A DNA stretch of 64,000 nt from Delftia tsuruhatensis NBRC 16741 (GCF_001571325.1 NZ_BCTO01000049.1:24140-88139); one strand, 5' to 3'. Positions 15,683 through 24,605 are shown, counted from the first letter of the stretch. Notes: generated from the sequence alone by a model not told the origin. A program made the numbers and translations.

Positions 15683-16789
15683 TCACTTGGGCAGCGTGGC
15701 CTGCACGCCTTCCACCAGCCAGTTCATCTGCAGGATCTGCGCATCGTCCAGCTGCTTGCCGGCTGGAATGCGCACCTGGCCCTGGTTGTCGCGCACCGGC
15801 TGGTCGCCGGCCTTGAAGGGCTGCAGACGGCCCTGGGCCATGTCCTTTTGGCGCTGCAGCACTTCCTCGCGCACGGCGGGCGGCAGCTTGGGGCCGAAGC
15901 CCTCCACGCGGATCATGCCCTCGCGCACGCCGCCCCAGGTGTCCTGGCTCTTCCAGCTGCCGTCCAGCACCGCTTTGGCGCGCGCCGTGTAGTAGTCGCC
16001 CCACTGGTGGGTGACGGCCAGCAACTGGGCGTCGGGCCCGTCCTTGCGCATGTCGGAGTGGTAGGCAATCGCCATGCGGCCGCGCTCCTGGGCGGCCTGC
16101 ATCACGGCGGTGGATGCGACCTGGAAGGACACCACGTCCACGCCGCCGTTGAACAGCGCCATGGCCGCATCGCGCTCGCGCGGCGGGTCGAACCAGGTAT
16201 CCAGCCAGACCACCTTGACCGTGGCCTTGGGATTGACCGAACGCATGCCCAGCGTGAAGGCGTTGATGCCCTGCAGCACCTCGGGAATCGGAAAGCCGAC
16301 CACGAAGCCGGCCACGCCCGTCTTGCTGGCACGGCCTGCGGCAATGCCCGACAGATAGCGGCCCTCGTAGTAGCGCGCGTTCGAGGTGGCCACGTTGTCG
16401 GCGCGCTTGAAGCCCGTGACCGACTCGAACTTCACCTGCGGGAAGTCGCGCGCCACGCGCATCACGGACTCGGTGTAGCCGAAGCTGGTGGTGAAGATCA
16501 GCTGGTTGCCGCTGGCGGCCAGGTCGCGCAGCACGCGCTCGGCGTCGGGGCCCTCGGGCACGCTGTCCACGGCGCGGGTCTGCACGCGCGGGCCCAGGGC
16601 CGCCTGCAATGTGCGCCGGCCCTCGTCGTGCTGGCGCGTCCAGCCGGCGTCGAGCACGGGCGTCAGATAGACGAAGGCCGCCTTGAGGGGCGTGGAACCT
16701 GCGGGGGATGAAGGGGCGGGATGGCCTTGGGACAAGGCCGTGGATACAAGACTTGCGGCCGCGACTGCGGCTGCGAGGTTTTTGTACAT
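15683..16789 (-). CDS. BMP-family ABC transporter substrate-binding protein (no lipobox)
   Basis: The 368-residue protein has a cleavable N-terminal signal but no lipobox cysteine, unlike its two paralogues at 19950 and 21358. The BMP/PnrA fold is clear (KAAFVYLTPVLDAGWTRQHDEGRR, DSVPEGPDAERVLRDLA, GFPIPEVLQGINAFTLGM). Family members bind nucleosides or purines for a BmpA-type importer. Without lipid anchoring it would be a free periplasmic protein. It lies apart from the transporter operon, near guaD, and may widen the ligand range of the importer at 22.6-26.2 kb. Confidence 0.88.
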   Translation of the reverse strand: MYKNLAAAVAAASLVSTALSQGHPAPSSPAGSTPLKAAFVYLTPVLDAGWTRQHDEGRRTLQAALGPRVQTRAVDSVPEGPDAERVLRDLAASGNQLIFTTSFGYTESVMRVARDFPQVKFESVTGFKRADNVATSNARYYEGRYLSGIAAGRASKTGVAGFVVGFPIPEVLQGINAFTLGMRSVNPKATVKVVWLDTWFDPPRERDAAMALFNGGVDVVSFQVASTAVMQAAQERGRMAIAYHSDMRKDGPDAQLLAVTHQWGDYYTARAKAVLDGSWKSQDTWGGVREGMIRVEGFGPKLPPAVREEVLQRQKDMAQGRLQPFKAGDQPVRDNQGQVRIPAGKQLDDAQILQMNWLVEGVQATLPK

Positions 16790-16931
16790 GGTGTTCCTCT
16801 ACATGGCCCGGAAATGAAAACGCACCTGCCGTGGGCAGCGGCCGGTGCGGGGCGCGATTATAGGCAGCGGCCCCGGGGGCTGCCTGGGCCTGCGCTTATG
16901 GCCTCCATAAGGGACGGCAGATACCGTCTAC

Positions 16932-17200
16932 TAGAGCGTGTTATGCACTTTTAAGTGCCCGCGAAAGCCGGGAAATGGGCCCGGAACGAGGCGCAGCGCG
17001 CGCCGCGGTTGCCATACCGCAAGTGTGCTGCAACGAAGGGCCGGGCCCATTTCCCGGCTTTCCCCATGGGTTGGCTCTGCGCGCAGGCGCTCGCGGCGTT
17101 GCAGCGCTTGCCAAGGCTCCAGCCTTGGCGGCGCACTGCGCCTTGCGATCACCAGCGCGCAGAGCCAACGCGGGTACTTAAAAGTGCATAACACGCTCTA
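16932..17200. mobile_element. MITE-like non-autonomous element, 269 bp
   Basis: The ends are 32-bp inverted repeats (16932-16963 and 17169-17200) that differ at one position; each begins TAGAGCGTGTTATGCAC reading inward. Inside are a 21-bp perfect inverted repeat (16964-16984 with 17041-17061) and a 15-bp one (17070-17084 with 17155-17169). The flanks are compatible with a duplicated TA dinucleotide. There is no transposase and no credible gene. It fills most of the 16790-17250 gap, 51 bp upstream of the HIT gene. The rest of the gap shows nothing I can support. Confidence 0.8.
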
Positions 17201-17250
17201 AGATCGTCGGCAAATTCCACCCCCAAGCAACCACCAAGGAGTACAAGACC

Positions 17251-17691
17251 ATGCCGATGTTCGTCGATACCTCGCCCCCGGGCCAGTGCATCTTCTGCCG
17301 CCTCGTGGCGGGCGAGATCCCGTCCGCCAAGGTGTTCGAGGACGAGCAGACCATCGCCTTCATGGACATCGGCCAGGTCAATCCCGGCCATGTGCTGGTG
17401 GCCAGCAAGCGCCATGCCGTAACCCTGCTGGACCTCACGCCCGACGAGGCCGGCGCCGTGATGCGCACGGCCCAGCGCGTGGCGCGGGCCGTGCAGTCAG
17501 CGTTCGACCCCGATGGCATCAGCCTGTTCCAGGCCAACGGCGCGGCCGGCGGGCAGACCGTCTTCCACTTCCACCTGCATGTGCTGCCGCGCCACGAGGG
17601 CGACGGCGTGGGCCTGGGCTGGCCGCGCAAGGAGCCCGGCATGCAGGCGCTGCAGGACCATGCCGAGCGCCTCAGGCAGGCGCTGGCCTGA
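17251..17691 (+). CDS. HIT-family nucleotide hydrolase
   Basis: The 146-residue HIT-domain protein has the histidine triad HFHLHVLPR near the C-terminus and a CIFC pair near the N-terminus, common in Hint-type enzymes. Such proteins hydrolyse AMP-linked or dinucleotide substrates. AGGAG lies upstream of the ATG at 17251. It is the only plus-strand gene in this stretch and converges on adenine deaminase, 6 bp away. The MITE-like element replaces its normal upstream region. Confidence 0.9.
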   Translation: MPMFVDTSPPGQCIFCRLVAGEIPSAKVFEDEQTIAFMDIGQVNPGHVLVASKRHAVTLLDLTPDEAGAVMRTAQRVARAVQSAFDPDGISLFQANGAAGGQTVFHFHLHVLPRHEGDGVGLGWPRKEPGMQALQDHAERLRQALA

Positions 17692-17697
17692 GCGGAC

Positions 17698-18747
17698 TCA
17701 GGCCAGGGCTGCGTACTTGGCGAACACGGCCTCCAGCTGGCGCATCCAGTGGGCGCGCTGCTGGGGCGTGACGAAGCTGGCGTCAAAGCTGTTGACCGCC
17801 AGCTGCCAGGCCTGCTGCGAGTTCATGCCCGTGGCGGCGAACAGCTGCAGGTAGTTCTCGTTCACGTAGCCGCCGAAGTAGGCCGGATCATCGGAATTGA
17901 CCGTGACCTTGAGACCCGCCTCCAGCAGCTGCGGCAGGTTGTGCTGCGCCAGGTCGGGCACCACGCACAGCTTGAGGTTGGACAGCGGGCACACGGTCAG
18001 CGGCACGCCGTCGCGCACCAGGCGCTGCATCAGGGCCTCGTCGCGCGCGGCCTGCACGCCGTGGTCTATGCGCTCGGAATGCAGCACGTCCAGCGCGCCC
18101 CAGATATAGGCGGGAGGTCCCTCCTCGCCCGCATGCGCGACCAGGTGCAGGCCCAGCTCGCGGCAGCGCGCGAACACGCGGGCGAACTTCTCGGGCGGGT
18201 TGCCGACCTCGCTGCTGTCCAGGCCCACGCCGATGAAGCGGTCGCGCAGCGGCAGCGCGGCCTCCAGCGTGGCGAAGGCGTCCTCCTCGCTGAGGTGGCG
18301 CAGAAAGCTCAGGATCAGCGCCGACGAGATGCCCTGCTCTATCTCCGCATCGCGGCAGGCGCGGTACAGGCCGTTGATCACGGTCTCCATGCCCACGCCG
18401 CGCTGGGTGTGGGTCTGGGGGTCGAAGAAGATCTCGGCATGGACCACGTTGTCTTGCGCGGCGCGCGTCAGGTAGGCGCGGCCCATGTCGTAGAAATCCT
18501 GCTCGTACAGCAGCACGCTGGCGCCGGCGTAGTAGATGTCCAGAAAGCTTTGCAGGTCGGTGAAGGCATAGGCGCGGCGCAGGTCTTCCACGCTGGCATA
18601 GGGCAGCTTCACGCCGTTGCGCTGGGCCAGCGCGAAGATCAGCTCGGGCTCCAGCGAGCCTTCGATGTGCATGTGCAGCTCGGCCTTGGGCATGGCCTGG
18701 AGCAATTGGGGCAGATGCGCGGCATCCACGGCGGGTACGGTGTGCAT
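17698..18747 (-). CDS. Adenine deaminase (adenosine deaminase family)
   Basis: The 349-residue amidohydrolase carries zinc ligands in AELHMHIEG (His25, His27), the HAGEEGP block, ERIDHG and NSDDPAYFGGYV. The DPQTHTQRG and LSEEDAFATLE segments are those of the adenine-deaminase subgroup, so adenine to hypoxanthine is more likely than adenosine to inosine. Its ATG overlaps the Rieske gene stop as TGATG, showing translational coupling. It supplies the purine ring to the downstream xanthine/urate route. Confidence 0.85.
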   Translation of the reverse strand: MHTVPAVDAAHLPQLLQAMPKAELHMHIEGSLEPELIFALAQRNGVKLPYASVEDLRRAYAFTDLQSFLDIYYAGASVLLYEQDFYDMGRAYLTRAAQDNVVHAEIFFDPQTHTQRGVGMETVINGLYRACRDAEIEQGISSALILSFLRHLSEEDAFATLEAALPLRDRFIGVGLDSSEVGNPPEKFARVFARCRELGLHLVAHAGEEGPPAYIWGALDVLHSERIDHGVQAARDEALMQRLVRDGVPLTVCPLSNLKLCVVPDLAQHNLPQLLEAGLKVTVNSDDPAYFGGYVNENYLQLFAATGMNSQQAWQLAVNSFDASFVTPQQRAHWMRQLEAVFAKYAALA

Positions 18748-19754
18748 CAGCAGACTCCGAAGGTGATGCCGCTGGCCCGGAGGTAGCGGCGGTAGGCGGA
18801 CGACATGCGGTCGGCCGCAGAGTGCATTTCGGCGCGCGGGTCCAGCGGCAGGCACTTGGGCTGCTGCGACTCCAGCACGGGCTGGTCCTGGCAGAAGATG
18901 GTGTGCTGGAATTCCTGTAGCTGGGCGTCGGGCGAGTCGAAGTCTGCCACGGCCAGCCGGAACCAGACGCGGCTGGTCTCGGGCGTGACGGGGCAGATGA
19001 ACAGGGCGATGGACTCGCGCCATCCGGCCCGGGTGGTGCCGGATTCGGGCAGCTTGGTCAGCACGGCGGCATAGGGCGCCGTGACTTCGTAGGTGTACTC
19101 GACCTCGGCCGCGCTGGTGGAGTGCAGGTTGGACTGCGGCTGCACGGCCTTGCAGCCCGTGGCCAGCACGCCCGTGGCCGTGGTCTCCACGGCATAGGCT
19201 TCGATGGCCGTGGCGTCGCGGCTGCCCAGCCAGCCTTCGTGGACAAAGCCGAAGTGCGACATGTCCAGGAAGTTCTCGATGATGCGCGGCGCGCTGGCGG
19301 CCACGTCGTAGGGGCCGCAGTTGAGCTTGCGCAGGTGCGCGTCCGCCTCGGCTTCAAACGCTGGCAGTGCCGCCAGGGCCGCCAGGGCCGGAACAGCCGA
19401 GAGCTCCTCGCCCGTGGCCAGCCGCACCCAGACCAGGCCGTAGGCTTCCTGTGCCTCGAAGGCCTTCACGCACTGCGAGGGCGGGGGCGTGAAGCTGGGC
19501 AGGGCCGGCACCTTGACGCACTGGCCGCTGTCGGCGAACTGCCAGCCGTGGTAGGGGCATTCAAGGTGGCCGTTCTCGACACGGCCCATGGACAGGCGTG
19601 CGCCACGGTGCGGGCAGCGGTCCACGAAGACGCGGACCAGGCCTTGCGGATCGCGCCACAGCACCAGGGGCTGGTCCAGCAGTTGCACGCCCAGCGGCGC
19701 ATCGACAACTTCGTGGGCCTGGGCCACGGGATGCCAGAGGGAGTTTTCGATCAT
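18747..19754 (-). CDS. Rieske oxygenase, catalytic subunit, purine-associated
   Basis: The 335-residue protein has a Rieske [2Fe-2S] site (Cys47, His49, Cys66, His69 in CPHRG and CPYHGW). Its mononuclear iron site is ENFLDMSHFGFVHE (Asp164, His167, His172 candidates). Homologues act as oxygenases on aromatics. In purine clusters, HpxD of Klebsiella takes part in hypoxanthine oxidation and NdmA-type enzymes N-demethylate methylxanthines. Coupling to adenine deaminase suggests a purine substrate, possibly hypoxanthine. No ferredoxin reductase gene lies beside it. I used the ATG at 19754 (MIENSLWHPV). Confidence 0.85.
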   Translation of the reverse strand: MIENSLWHPVAQAHEVVDAPLGVQLLDQPLVLWRDPQGLVRVFVDRCPHRGARLSMGRVENGHLECPYHGWQFADSGQCVKVPALPSFTPPPSQCVKAFEAQEAYGLVWVRLATGEELSAVPALAALAALPAFEAEADAHLRKLNCGPYDVAASAPRIIENFLDMSHFGFVHEGWLGSRDATAIEAYAVETTATGVLATGCKAVQPQSNLHSTSAAEVEYTYEVTAPYAAVLTKLPESGTTRAGWRESIALFICPVTPETSRVWFRLAVADFDSPDAQLQEFQHTIFCQDQPVLESQQPKCLPLDPRAEMHSAADRMSSAYRRYLRASGITFGVC

Positions 19755-19830
19755 GGGGGGAATCTCTTGCTGTCTGTCTGTGCCGCGGCGGCGGGCAGGC
19801 CGCGGCTGGGAGCGAGCATAAACCCGCTCG

Positions 19831-19873
19831 ATGCGCAGCACAGGTACGGTACAGGTACACCTGTGCTGCGCAT
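19831..19873. repeat. 15-bp inverted repeat, likely operator of the Rieske-adenine deaminase unit
   Basis: Perfect arms ATGCGCAGCACAGGT (19831-19845) and ACCTGTGCTGCGCAT (19859-19873) flank a 13-bp centre that itself repeats GTAC. It lies 77 bp upstream of the Rieske ATG and has no T-tract. An operator is more likely than a terminator. Confidence 0.5.
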
Positions 19874-19949
19874 GAACGCCAAGGCCGCCCGAAGGCGGCC
19901 CTGGCGGCAACAGGCAACCCGGCCTGCGCCGGGTGGCCTGGCGTCTGTC

Positions 19950-21107
19950 TTACTTGCTGTCCTGGCCCGGCACCTTGCCTTCCACGCCCTTGACGTAGAA
20001 GTTGATGCCCGTGAGGAACTTGTCTTCGGCCACGGCGTCGGCGGCCAGCAGTTCCTTGCCGTCCTGGCCTGTGATCGGGCCCTTCCAGATGTGGAAGGTG
20101 CCGTCCTTCAGACCCTTCTTGACCTCTTCGATCCGGGCCTTGGCCTCGGCGGGCACGTCATCGGCCAGCGAGACGATGTCGATCGCGCCTTCCTTCACGC
20201 CCCACCAGGTCTGCTGGCTGCTCCACTTGCCGTCCAGCATCTCGCGCACGGTCTTGGTGTAGTAGGGAGTCCAGTTGATGATGGCCGAGCCCAGGTGGGC
20301 CTTGGGGCCGTAGGCCGTCATGTCGGAGTCCCAGCCGAAGGCGCGCTTGCCCTTTTCCTCGGCCGTCTTGAGCACGGCGGCGGAGTCGGTGTTCTGGAAC
20401 AGGATGTCGGCGCCGCCGTTGATCAGCGAAGTCGCAGCCTCGGTTTCCTTCGGGGGGGCGAACCACTCGTTGACCCAGACCACCTTGGTCTTGATCTTGG
20501 GGTTCATGGACTGCGCGCCCAGCGTGAAGCTGTTGATGTTGCGCAGCACTTCGGGAATCGGCACGGAGCCGACCACGCCCAGCACGTTGGACTTGGTCAT
20601 GGAGCCCGCGATGATGCCGGCCAGATAAGCGCCTTCGTAGGTGCGGCTGTCGTAGGTGCTGACGTTGGCGGCGGTCTTGTAGCCGGTGGCGTGCTCGAAC
20701 TTCACATCGGGGAAGTCGGGAGCGATCTTCTGGATGGGCTCCATGTAGCCGAAGGTGGTGCCGAAGACCAGCTTGTTGCCGTTGGCGGCCATGTCGCGCA
20801 GCACGCGCTCGGCGTCGGCGCCCTCGGGCACGCTCTCGACGTAGGAGGTCTTGATCTTGTCGCCGAATTCCTTCTCCAGCGCCAGGCGGCCCTGGTCGTG
20901 GGCAAAGGTGTAGCCGCCGTCACCGACGGGGCCCACGTAGGCGAAGGCGATCTTCAAAGGCTCGGTTGCAGCGGCAGCAGGGGCCTCGGCAACGGGAGCG
21001 GGCGCAGGCGCGGCCTCCTCCTTCTTGCCACAGCCGGCCAGCGCGGCGGCGGCCACGGCCGACAGCGCTGCCACCTTGATCAGGGAGCGTTTGTGAAGAT
21101 CAGTCAT
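19950..21107 (-). CDS. BMP-family ABC transporter substrate-binding lipoprotein
   Basis: The 385-residue lipoprotein has a lipobox ending LAGC (Cys26), then an Ala/Pro-rich linker and a PnrA/BMP domain (IAFAYVGPVGDGGYTFAHDQG, VPIPEVLRNINSFTLGAQS). It is clearly a paralogue of the 21358 gene, with the same order of blocks throughout. Family ligands are nucleosides and purines. It lies between the importer operon and the Rieske/adenine deaminase pair. I used the ATG at 21107 (MTDLHKRSLIK). Confidence 0.92.
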   Translation of the reverse strand: MTDLHKRSLIKVAALSAVAAAALAGCGKKEEAAPAPAPVAEAPAAAATEPLKIAFAYVGPVGDGGYTFAHDQGRLALEKEFGDKIKTSYVESVPEGADAERVLRDMAANGNKLVFGTTFGYMEPIQKIAPDFPDVKFEHATGYKTAANVSTYDSRTYEGAYLAGIIAGSMTKSNVLGVVGSVPIPEVLRNINSFTLGAQSMNPKIKTKVVWVNEWFAPPKETEAATSLINGGADILFQNTDSAAVLKTAEEKGKRAFGWDSDMTAYGPKAHLGSAIINWTPYYTKTVREMLDGKWSSQQTWWGVKEGAIDIVSLADDVPAEAKARIEEVKKGLKDGTFHIWKGPITGQDGKELLAADAVAEDKFLTGINFYVKGVEGKVPGQDSK

Positions 21108-21317
21108 CGAAGTTTCCTCAAGTGGTCCTGCGGCAGGCAGGAAGAAGGCGGTGTCCGCAGGGGCGCAGACCCGCCGCGATGGGTCCCGAGAATAAAGCAA
21201 GAATGGCGCCAGCCGGCTGCGCCAGAGCCACCAGGCATGCGGGAAAACCACATTTTGGGGGCTTTGCACAATCGTGGTGCATAGGGCGGACCCGTCTGGC
21301 GGATCGCGGCAGAAAAA

Positions 21318-21337
21318 AGGGCCCCGAAGGGCCCTTG
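21318..21337 (-). terminator. Terminator of the purine ABC importer operon
   Basis: An 8-bp stem AAGGGCCC/GGGCCCTT has a CGAA loop. On the minus strand it is followed by a run of T, 21 bp after the stop of the 21358 gene. Confidence 0.8.
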
Positions 21338-21357
21338 TTGCATGGACTGCCGCCGGA

Positions 21358-22530
21358 TCACTTGGCGCCCGGCACCTTGCCTTCGACGCCGTTGACGAAG
21401 AAGTTGATGCTGGTCATGAAGCCCAGGTCGCCGACCTGGCCTGCCGTCAGCACTTCCTTGCCCGCGTTGTCCTTGATGGGGCCGGTCCAGACGGCGAAGC
21501 TGCCGTCCTTCAAGCCGTCGCGTGCCTTGGCGACCTTGTCCTTGATGTCCTGGGGCACGTCGTCGGCGATCTTCACGAGGTCGATGGCGCCTTCCTTCAC
21601 GCCCCACCAGAAGGAGCCGCCCTGCCACTTGCCGTCCAGCGTGTCCTGGGTGACCTTGCTGTAGTAAGGCGTCCAGTCGATCACGGCCGAGCCCAGGTGG
21701 GCCTTGGGCGCGAAGGCGCTCATGTCGCCGTCCTTGCCGAAGGCGCGCGCACCGCGTTCCTCGGCCGTCTTGAGCACGGCCGGGGAGTTGGTGTTCTGAT
21801 AGAGCACGTCCACGCCGCCGTTGATCAGCGAGGTGGCGGCCTCGGACTCCTTGGGCGGGGCGAACCACTCGTTCACCCAGACCACCTTGGCCTTGATCGA
21901 GGGATCGACGCTTTGCGCACCCAGCACGAAGCTGTTGATGTTGCGCACCACTTCAGGGATAGGCACCGAGGCCACGACGCCGATGGTCTTGGTCTTGGTC
22001 ATGCCGCCGGCCACGATGCCGGCCAGGTAGGCGCCCTCGAAGGTCTTGGTGTCGTAGGTGGCCACGTTGTCGGCATTCTTGTAGCCGGTGGCGTGCTCGA
22101 ACTTCACGTCCTTGAGGTCGGCCGCCACCTTCTGCACGAACTCCTGGTAGCCGAAGCTGGTCGCGAAGATCAGCTTGTTGCCCTGGCCGGCCATGTCGCG
22201 CATCACGCGCTCGGCATCGGCGCTCTCGGGCACGCTTTCGACGAAGGAGGTTTCCACCTTGTCGCCGAACTTCTCCTGGATGGCCTTGCGACCCAGCTCA
22301 TGCTGGAAGGTCCAGCCGCCGTCGCCGATGGGGCTGACGTACATGAAGCCAATCTTGAGCTTCTCGGCCGGCGCCTGCGCTGCGGGCGCGGCAGCGGGAG
22401 CCGGCGCTGCGGCCTCTTCCTTCTTGCCGCAGGCGGTCAGGGCCGCCACCGAGATGGCCGACAGGCCGATCATCTTCACAAGCGTGCTTTTGAGGCCAGG
22501 TTTCAGGGTGCGTTCGCGCAAAGCGGGCAT
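21358..22530 (-). CDS. BMP-family ABC transporter substrate-binding lipoprotein (operon copy)
   Basis: The 390-residue lipoprotein has a lipobox ending LTAC (Cys34) and the BMP fold (IGFMYVSPIGDGGWTFQHELG, VPIPEVVRNINSFVLGAQS). It is the last gene of the leftward operon ATPase-permease-permease-binding protein and is the dedicated receptor of that importer. The family binds purine nucleosides or bases; the guaD, adenine deaminase and urate genes nearby make purine uptake the best inference. Confidence 0.93.
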   Translation of the reverse strand: MPALRERTLKPGLKSTLVKMIGLSAISVAALTACGKKEEAAAPAPAAAPAAQAPAEKLKIGFMYVSPIGDGGWTFQHELGRKAIQEKFGDKVETSFVESVPESADAERVMRDMAGQGNKLIFATSFGYQEFVQKVAADLKDVKFEHATGYKNADNVATYDTKTFEGAYLAGIVAGGMTKTKTIGVVASVPIPEVVRNINSFVLGAQSVDPSIKAKVVWVNEWFAPPKESEAATSLINGGVDVLYQNTNSPAVLKTAEERGARAFGKDGDMSAFAPKAHLGSAVIDWTPYYSKVTQDTLDGKWQGGSFWWGVKEGAIDLVKIADDVPQDIKDKVAKARDGLKDGSFAVWTGPIKDNAGKEVLTAGQVGDLGFMTSINFFVNGVEGKVPGAK

Positions 22531-22578
22531 GCGTTTGTCCTTTTGTGGTTCTGGAGGGAGAGAGAAACAATGAAAGCG

Positions 22579-23499
22579 TCATGAGCCCGGGTAGAAGGGC
22601 TTGCCCAGCGAGGCCGGCATGTTGGCACGGATCCAGGCCGGATTGCGCGAGATCAGCACCAGCACGACGATGGTCGCCAGGTAGGGCAGCATGGACAGCA
22701 GCTGGCTGGCCACCTGCACGCCCGTGGCCTGCAAATGGAACTGCAGCATGGTCACGCCGCCGAACAGGTAGGCGCCCAGCAGCACGCGCGCAGGGCGCCA
22801 GGTGGCGAAGGTGGTCAGCGCCAGCGCGATCCAGCCCCGGCCCGACACCATGCCTTCCACCCACAGCGGCGTGTAGACGGTGGAGATGTAGGCACCGGCC
22901 AGACCGCACATGGCACCGCCGAAGACCACGGCCGCCAGGCGGATGCGGCGCACCGGATAGCCCAGCGCGTGGGCCGACTGGGGCGACTCGCCCACGGCGC
23001 GCAGCACCAGGCCGGCCCGGGTGCGGTAGAGGAACCAGACCAGGGCCGCCGCAATGGCCACCGCGCCATAGACCAGCGGATGCAGGCGAAACAGCGCCGT
23101 GCCCACCACGGGCAGGTCGGACAGCCAGGGCACGGCGAACTTGGGCAGCTCGGGCAGGCGTGCCTGCACATAGCCCAGGCCCAGGAAGGCCGAGAAGCCC
23201 GTGCCGAACAGCGACAGGGCCAGCCCCGTCGCGTACTGGTTGGTGTTCAGCCAGATCACCAGCACGCCGAAGATGGCGGCCAGCAGCGCGCCCGCACCCA
23301 TGCCGGCCAGAAAGCCCACGTTGGTGCTGCCCGTGTGGACCACGGCGGCAAAGCCCGCGATGGCGGCGCACAGCATCATGCCCTCGGCACCCAGGTTGAC
23401 GATGCCGGCCTTTTCATTGATCAGCAGGCCCAGCGCGGCCAGCGCCAGCACGGTGCCGGCGCTGAGCGTGGAGCCCAGCAGCAGTGCATAGGATTCCAT
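22579..23499 (-). CDS. ABC transporter permease, BMP/nucleoside type (subunit 2)
   Basis: The 306-residue inner-membrane permease has about eight helices and the family block LINEKAGIVNLGAEGMML, close to the motif in RbsC/NupQ-type permeases. Its ATG at 23499 overlaps the preceding permease stop as TGATG. It pairs with that permease as the heterodimeric channel. The C-terminus (ISRNPAWIRANMPASLGKPFYPG) is typical of the group. Confidence 0.92.
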   Translation of the reverse strand: MESYALLLGSTLSAGTVLALAALGLLINEKAGIVNLGAEGMMLCAAIAGFAAVVHTGSTNVGFLAGMGAGALLAAIFGVLVIWLNTNQYATGLALSLFGTGFSAFLGLGYVQARLPELPKFAVPWLSDLPVVGTALFRLHPLVYGAVAIAAALVWFLYRTRAGLVLRAVGESPQSAHALGYPVRRIRLAAVVFGGAMCGLAGAYISTVYTPLWVEGMVSGRGWIALALTTFATWRPARVLLGAYLFGGVTMLQFHLQATGVQVASQLLSMLPYLATIVVLVLISRNPAWIRANMPASLGKPFYPGS

Positions 23500-24605
23500 C
23501 AGCGGGCCTCCTTGACGGCAGGCGCCGCTGCGGGCGGGACCACGGGCGTGCGGGACACCCAGCGCACGCGGTAGGCCACCAGCGTGTCGCAGGCCAGCAG
23601 CGTGAACAGCAGCAGGCCCTGGAACACGCCGGTCAGCGCCTTGGGCAGGCCCAGGCGCGACTGGGCGAGTTCGCCCCCGATATAGAACATGCTCATGAGA
23701 ATCGCGGAAAAGATCATGCCCACGGGATGCAGGCGGCCGACGAAGGCCACGATGATGGCGGCGAAGCCGTAGCCGGCCGGGACATAGGGCGTGAGCTGGC
23801 CCAGCGGGCCGGCCACTTCCAGCGCACCGGCCAGGCCGGCGGCGGCGCCCGAGATCAGCAGCGCCGTCCACAGCGCACGGCGCGAGGAAAAGCCCGCGTA
23901 GCGTGCGGCGGCCGGAGCCAGCCCACCGACCTGCAGCGCAAAGCCGGCGCGGGTGCGGAACAGGAAGATCCACAGCATGGCTGCCGCGGCCAGCGCCAGC
24001 AGCAGGCCGATATTGGTGCGCATGCCCTGCATCAGCTTGGGGATCTGCGTGACGCGCTCGAAGGTCTTGGTCTGCGGGAAGTTGTAGCCCATGGGGTCCT
24101 TCCACGGCCCGTAGACCAGAAAGCCCAGCACCAGGGTGGCCACGTAGACCAGCATCAGGCTGACCAGGATTTCATTGGCATTGAAGCGGTCGCGCAGCAG
24201 GGCCACGATGCCGGCCCAGACCATGCCGCCCAGCATGCCGGCCACCAGGATGGCGGGCACGATCCAGGGCCCCGTGGTCTTGTCCGCCAGCAGCGCCACG
24301 CCGCCTGCGGCCACGGCGCCGATCACGAACTGGCCTTCGGCACCGATGTTCCACACATTGGAGCGAAAGCACACGGCCAGGCCCAGCGCGATCAGCAGCA
24401 GCGGCGTGGCCTTGACGGCCAGCTCGCCCAGCGCATAGGTGGACTTGACGGGGTCCCAGAAGAAGGCCTGCAGGCCGCGCACCGGGTCCTTGCCCAGCAT
24501 CACGAACAGGCACACGCCGATCAGCACCGTGATGGCCAGCGCCAGCACGGGCGAACCGTAGGTCCACAGTTTCGAGGCCTGGGGGCGTTGCTCAAGCTTG
24601 AACAT
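23499..24605 (-). CDS. ABC transporter permease, BMP/nucleoside type (subunit 1)
   Basis: The 368-residue permease of the NupP type has the core motif CFRSNVWNIGAEGQFVIGA and about nine helices. I used the ATG at 24605 (MFKLEQRPQ), which overlaps the ATPase gene by 14 bp; the next permease starts inside its stop codon. Tight overlaps on both sides show one transcript with coupled translation. Confidence 0.92.
   Translation of the reverse strand: MFKLEQRPQASKLWTYGSPVLALAITVLIGVCLFVMLGKDPVRGLQAFFWDPVKSTYALGELAVKATPLLLIALGLAVCFRSNVWNIGAEGQFVIGAVAAGGVALLADKTTGPWIVPAILVAGMLGGMVWAGIVALLRDRFNANEILVSLMLVYVATLVLGFLVYGPWKDPMGYNFPQTKTFERVTQIPKLMQGMRTNIGLLLALAAAAMLWIFLFRTRAGFALQVGGLAPAAARYAGFSSRRALWTALLISGAAAGLAGALEVAGPLGQLTPYVPAGYGFAAIIVAFVGRLHPVGMIFSAILMSMFYIGGELAQSRLGLPKALTGVFQGLLLFTLLACDTLVAYRVRWVSRTPVVPPAAAPAVKEAR

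Noticed and set aside
16931..17201. Open frames on both strands inside the 269-bp repeat element
   Set aside because: They exist because the element is palindromic; both begin and end in the terminal repeats and have no domains.
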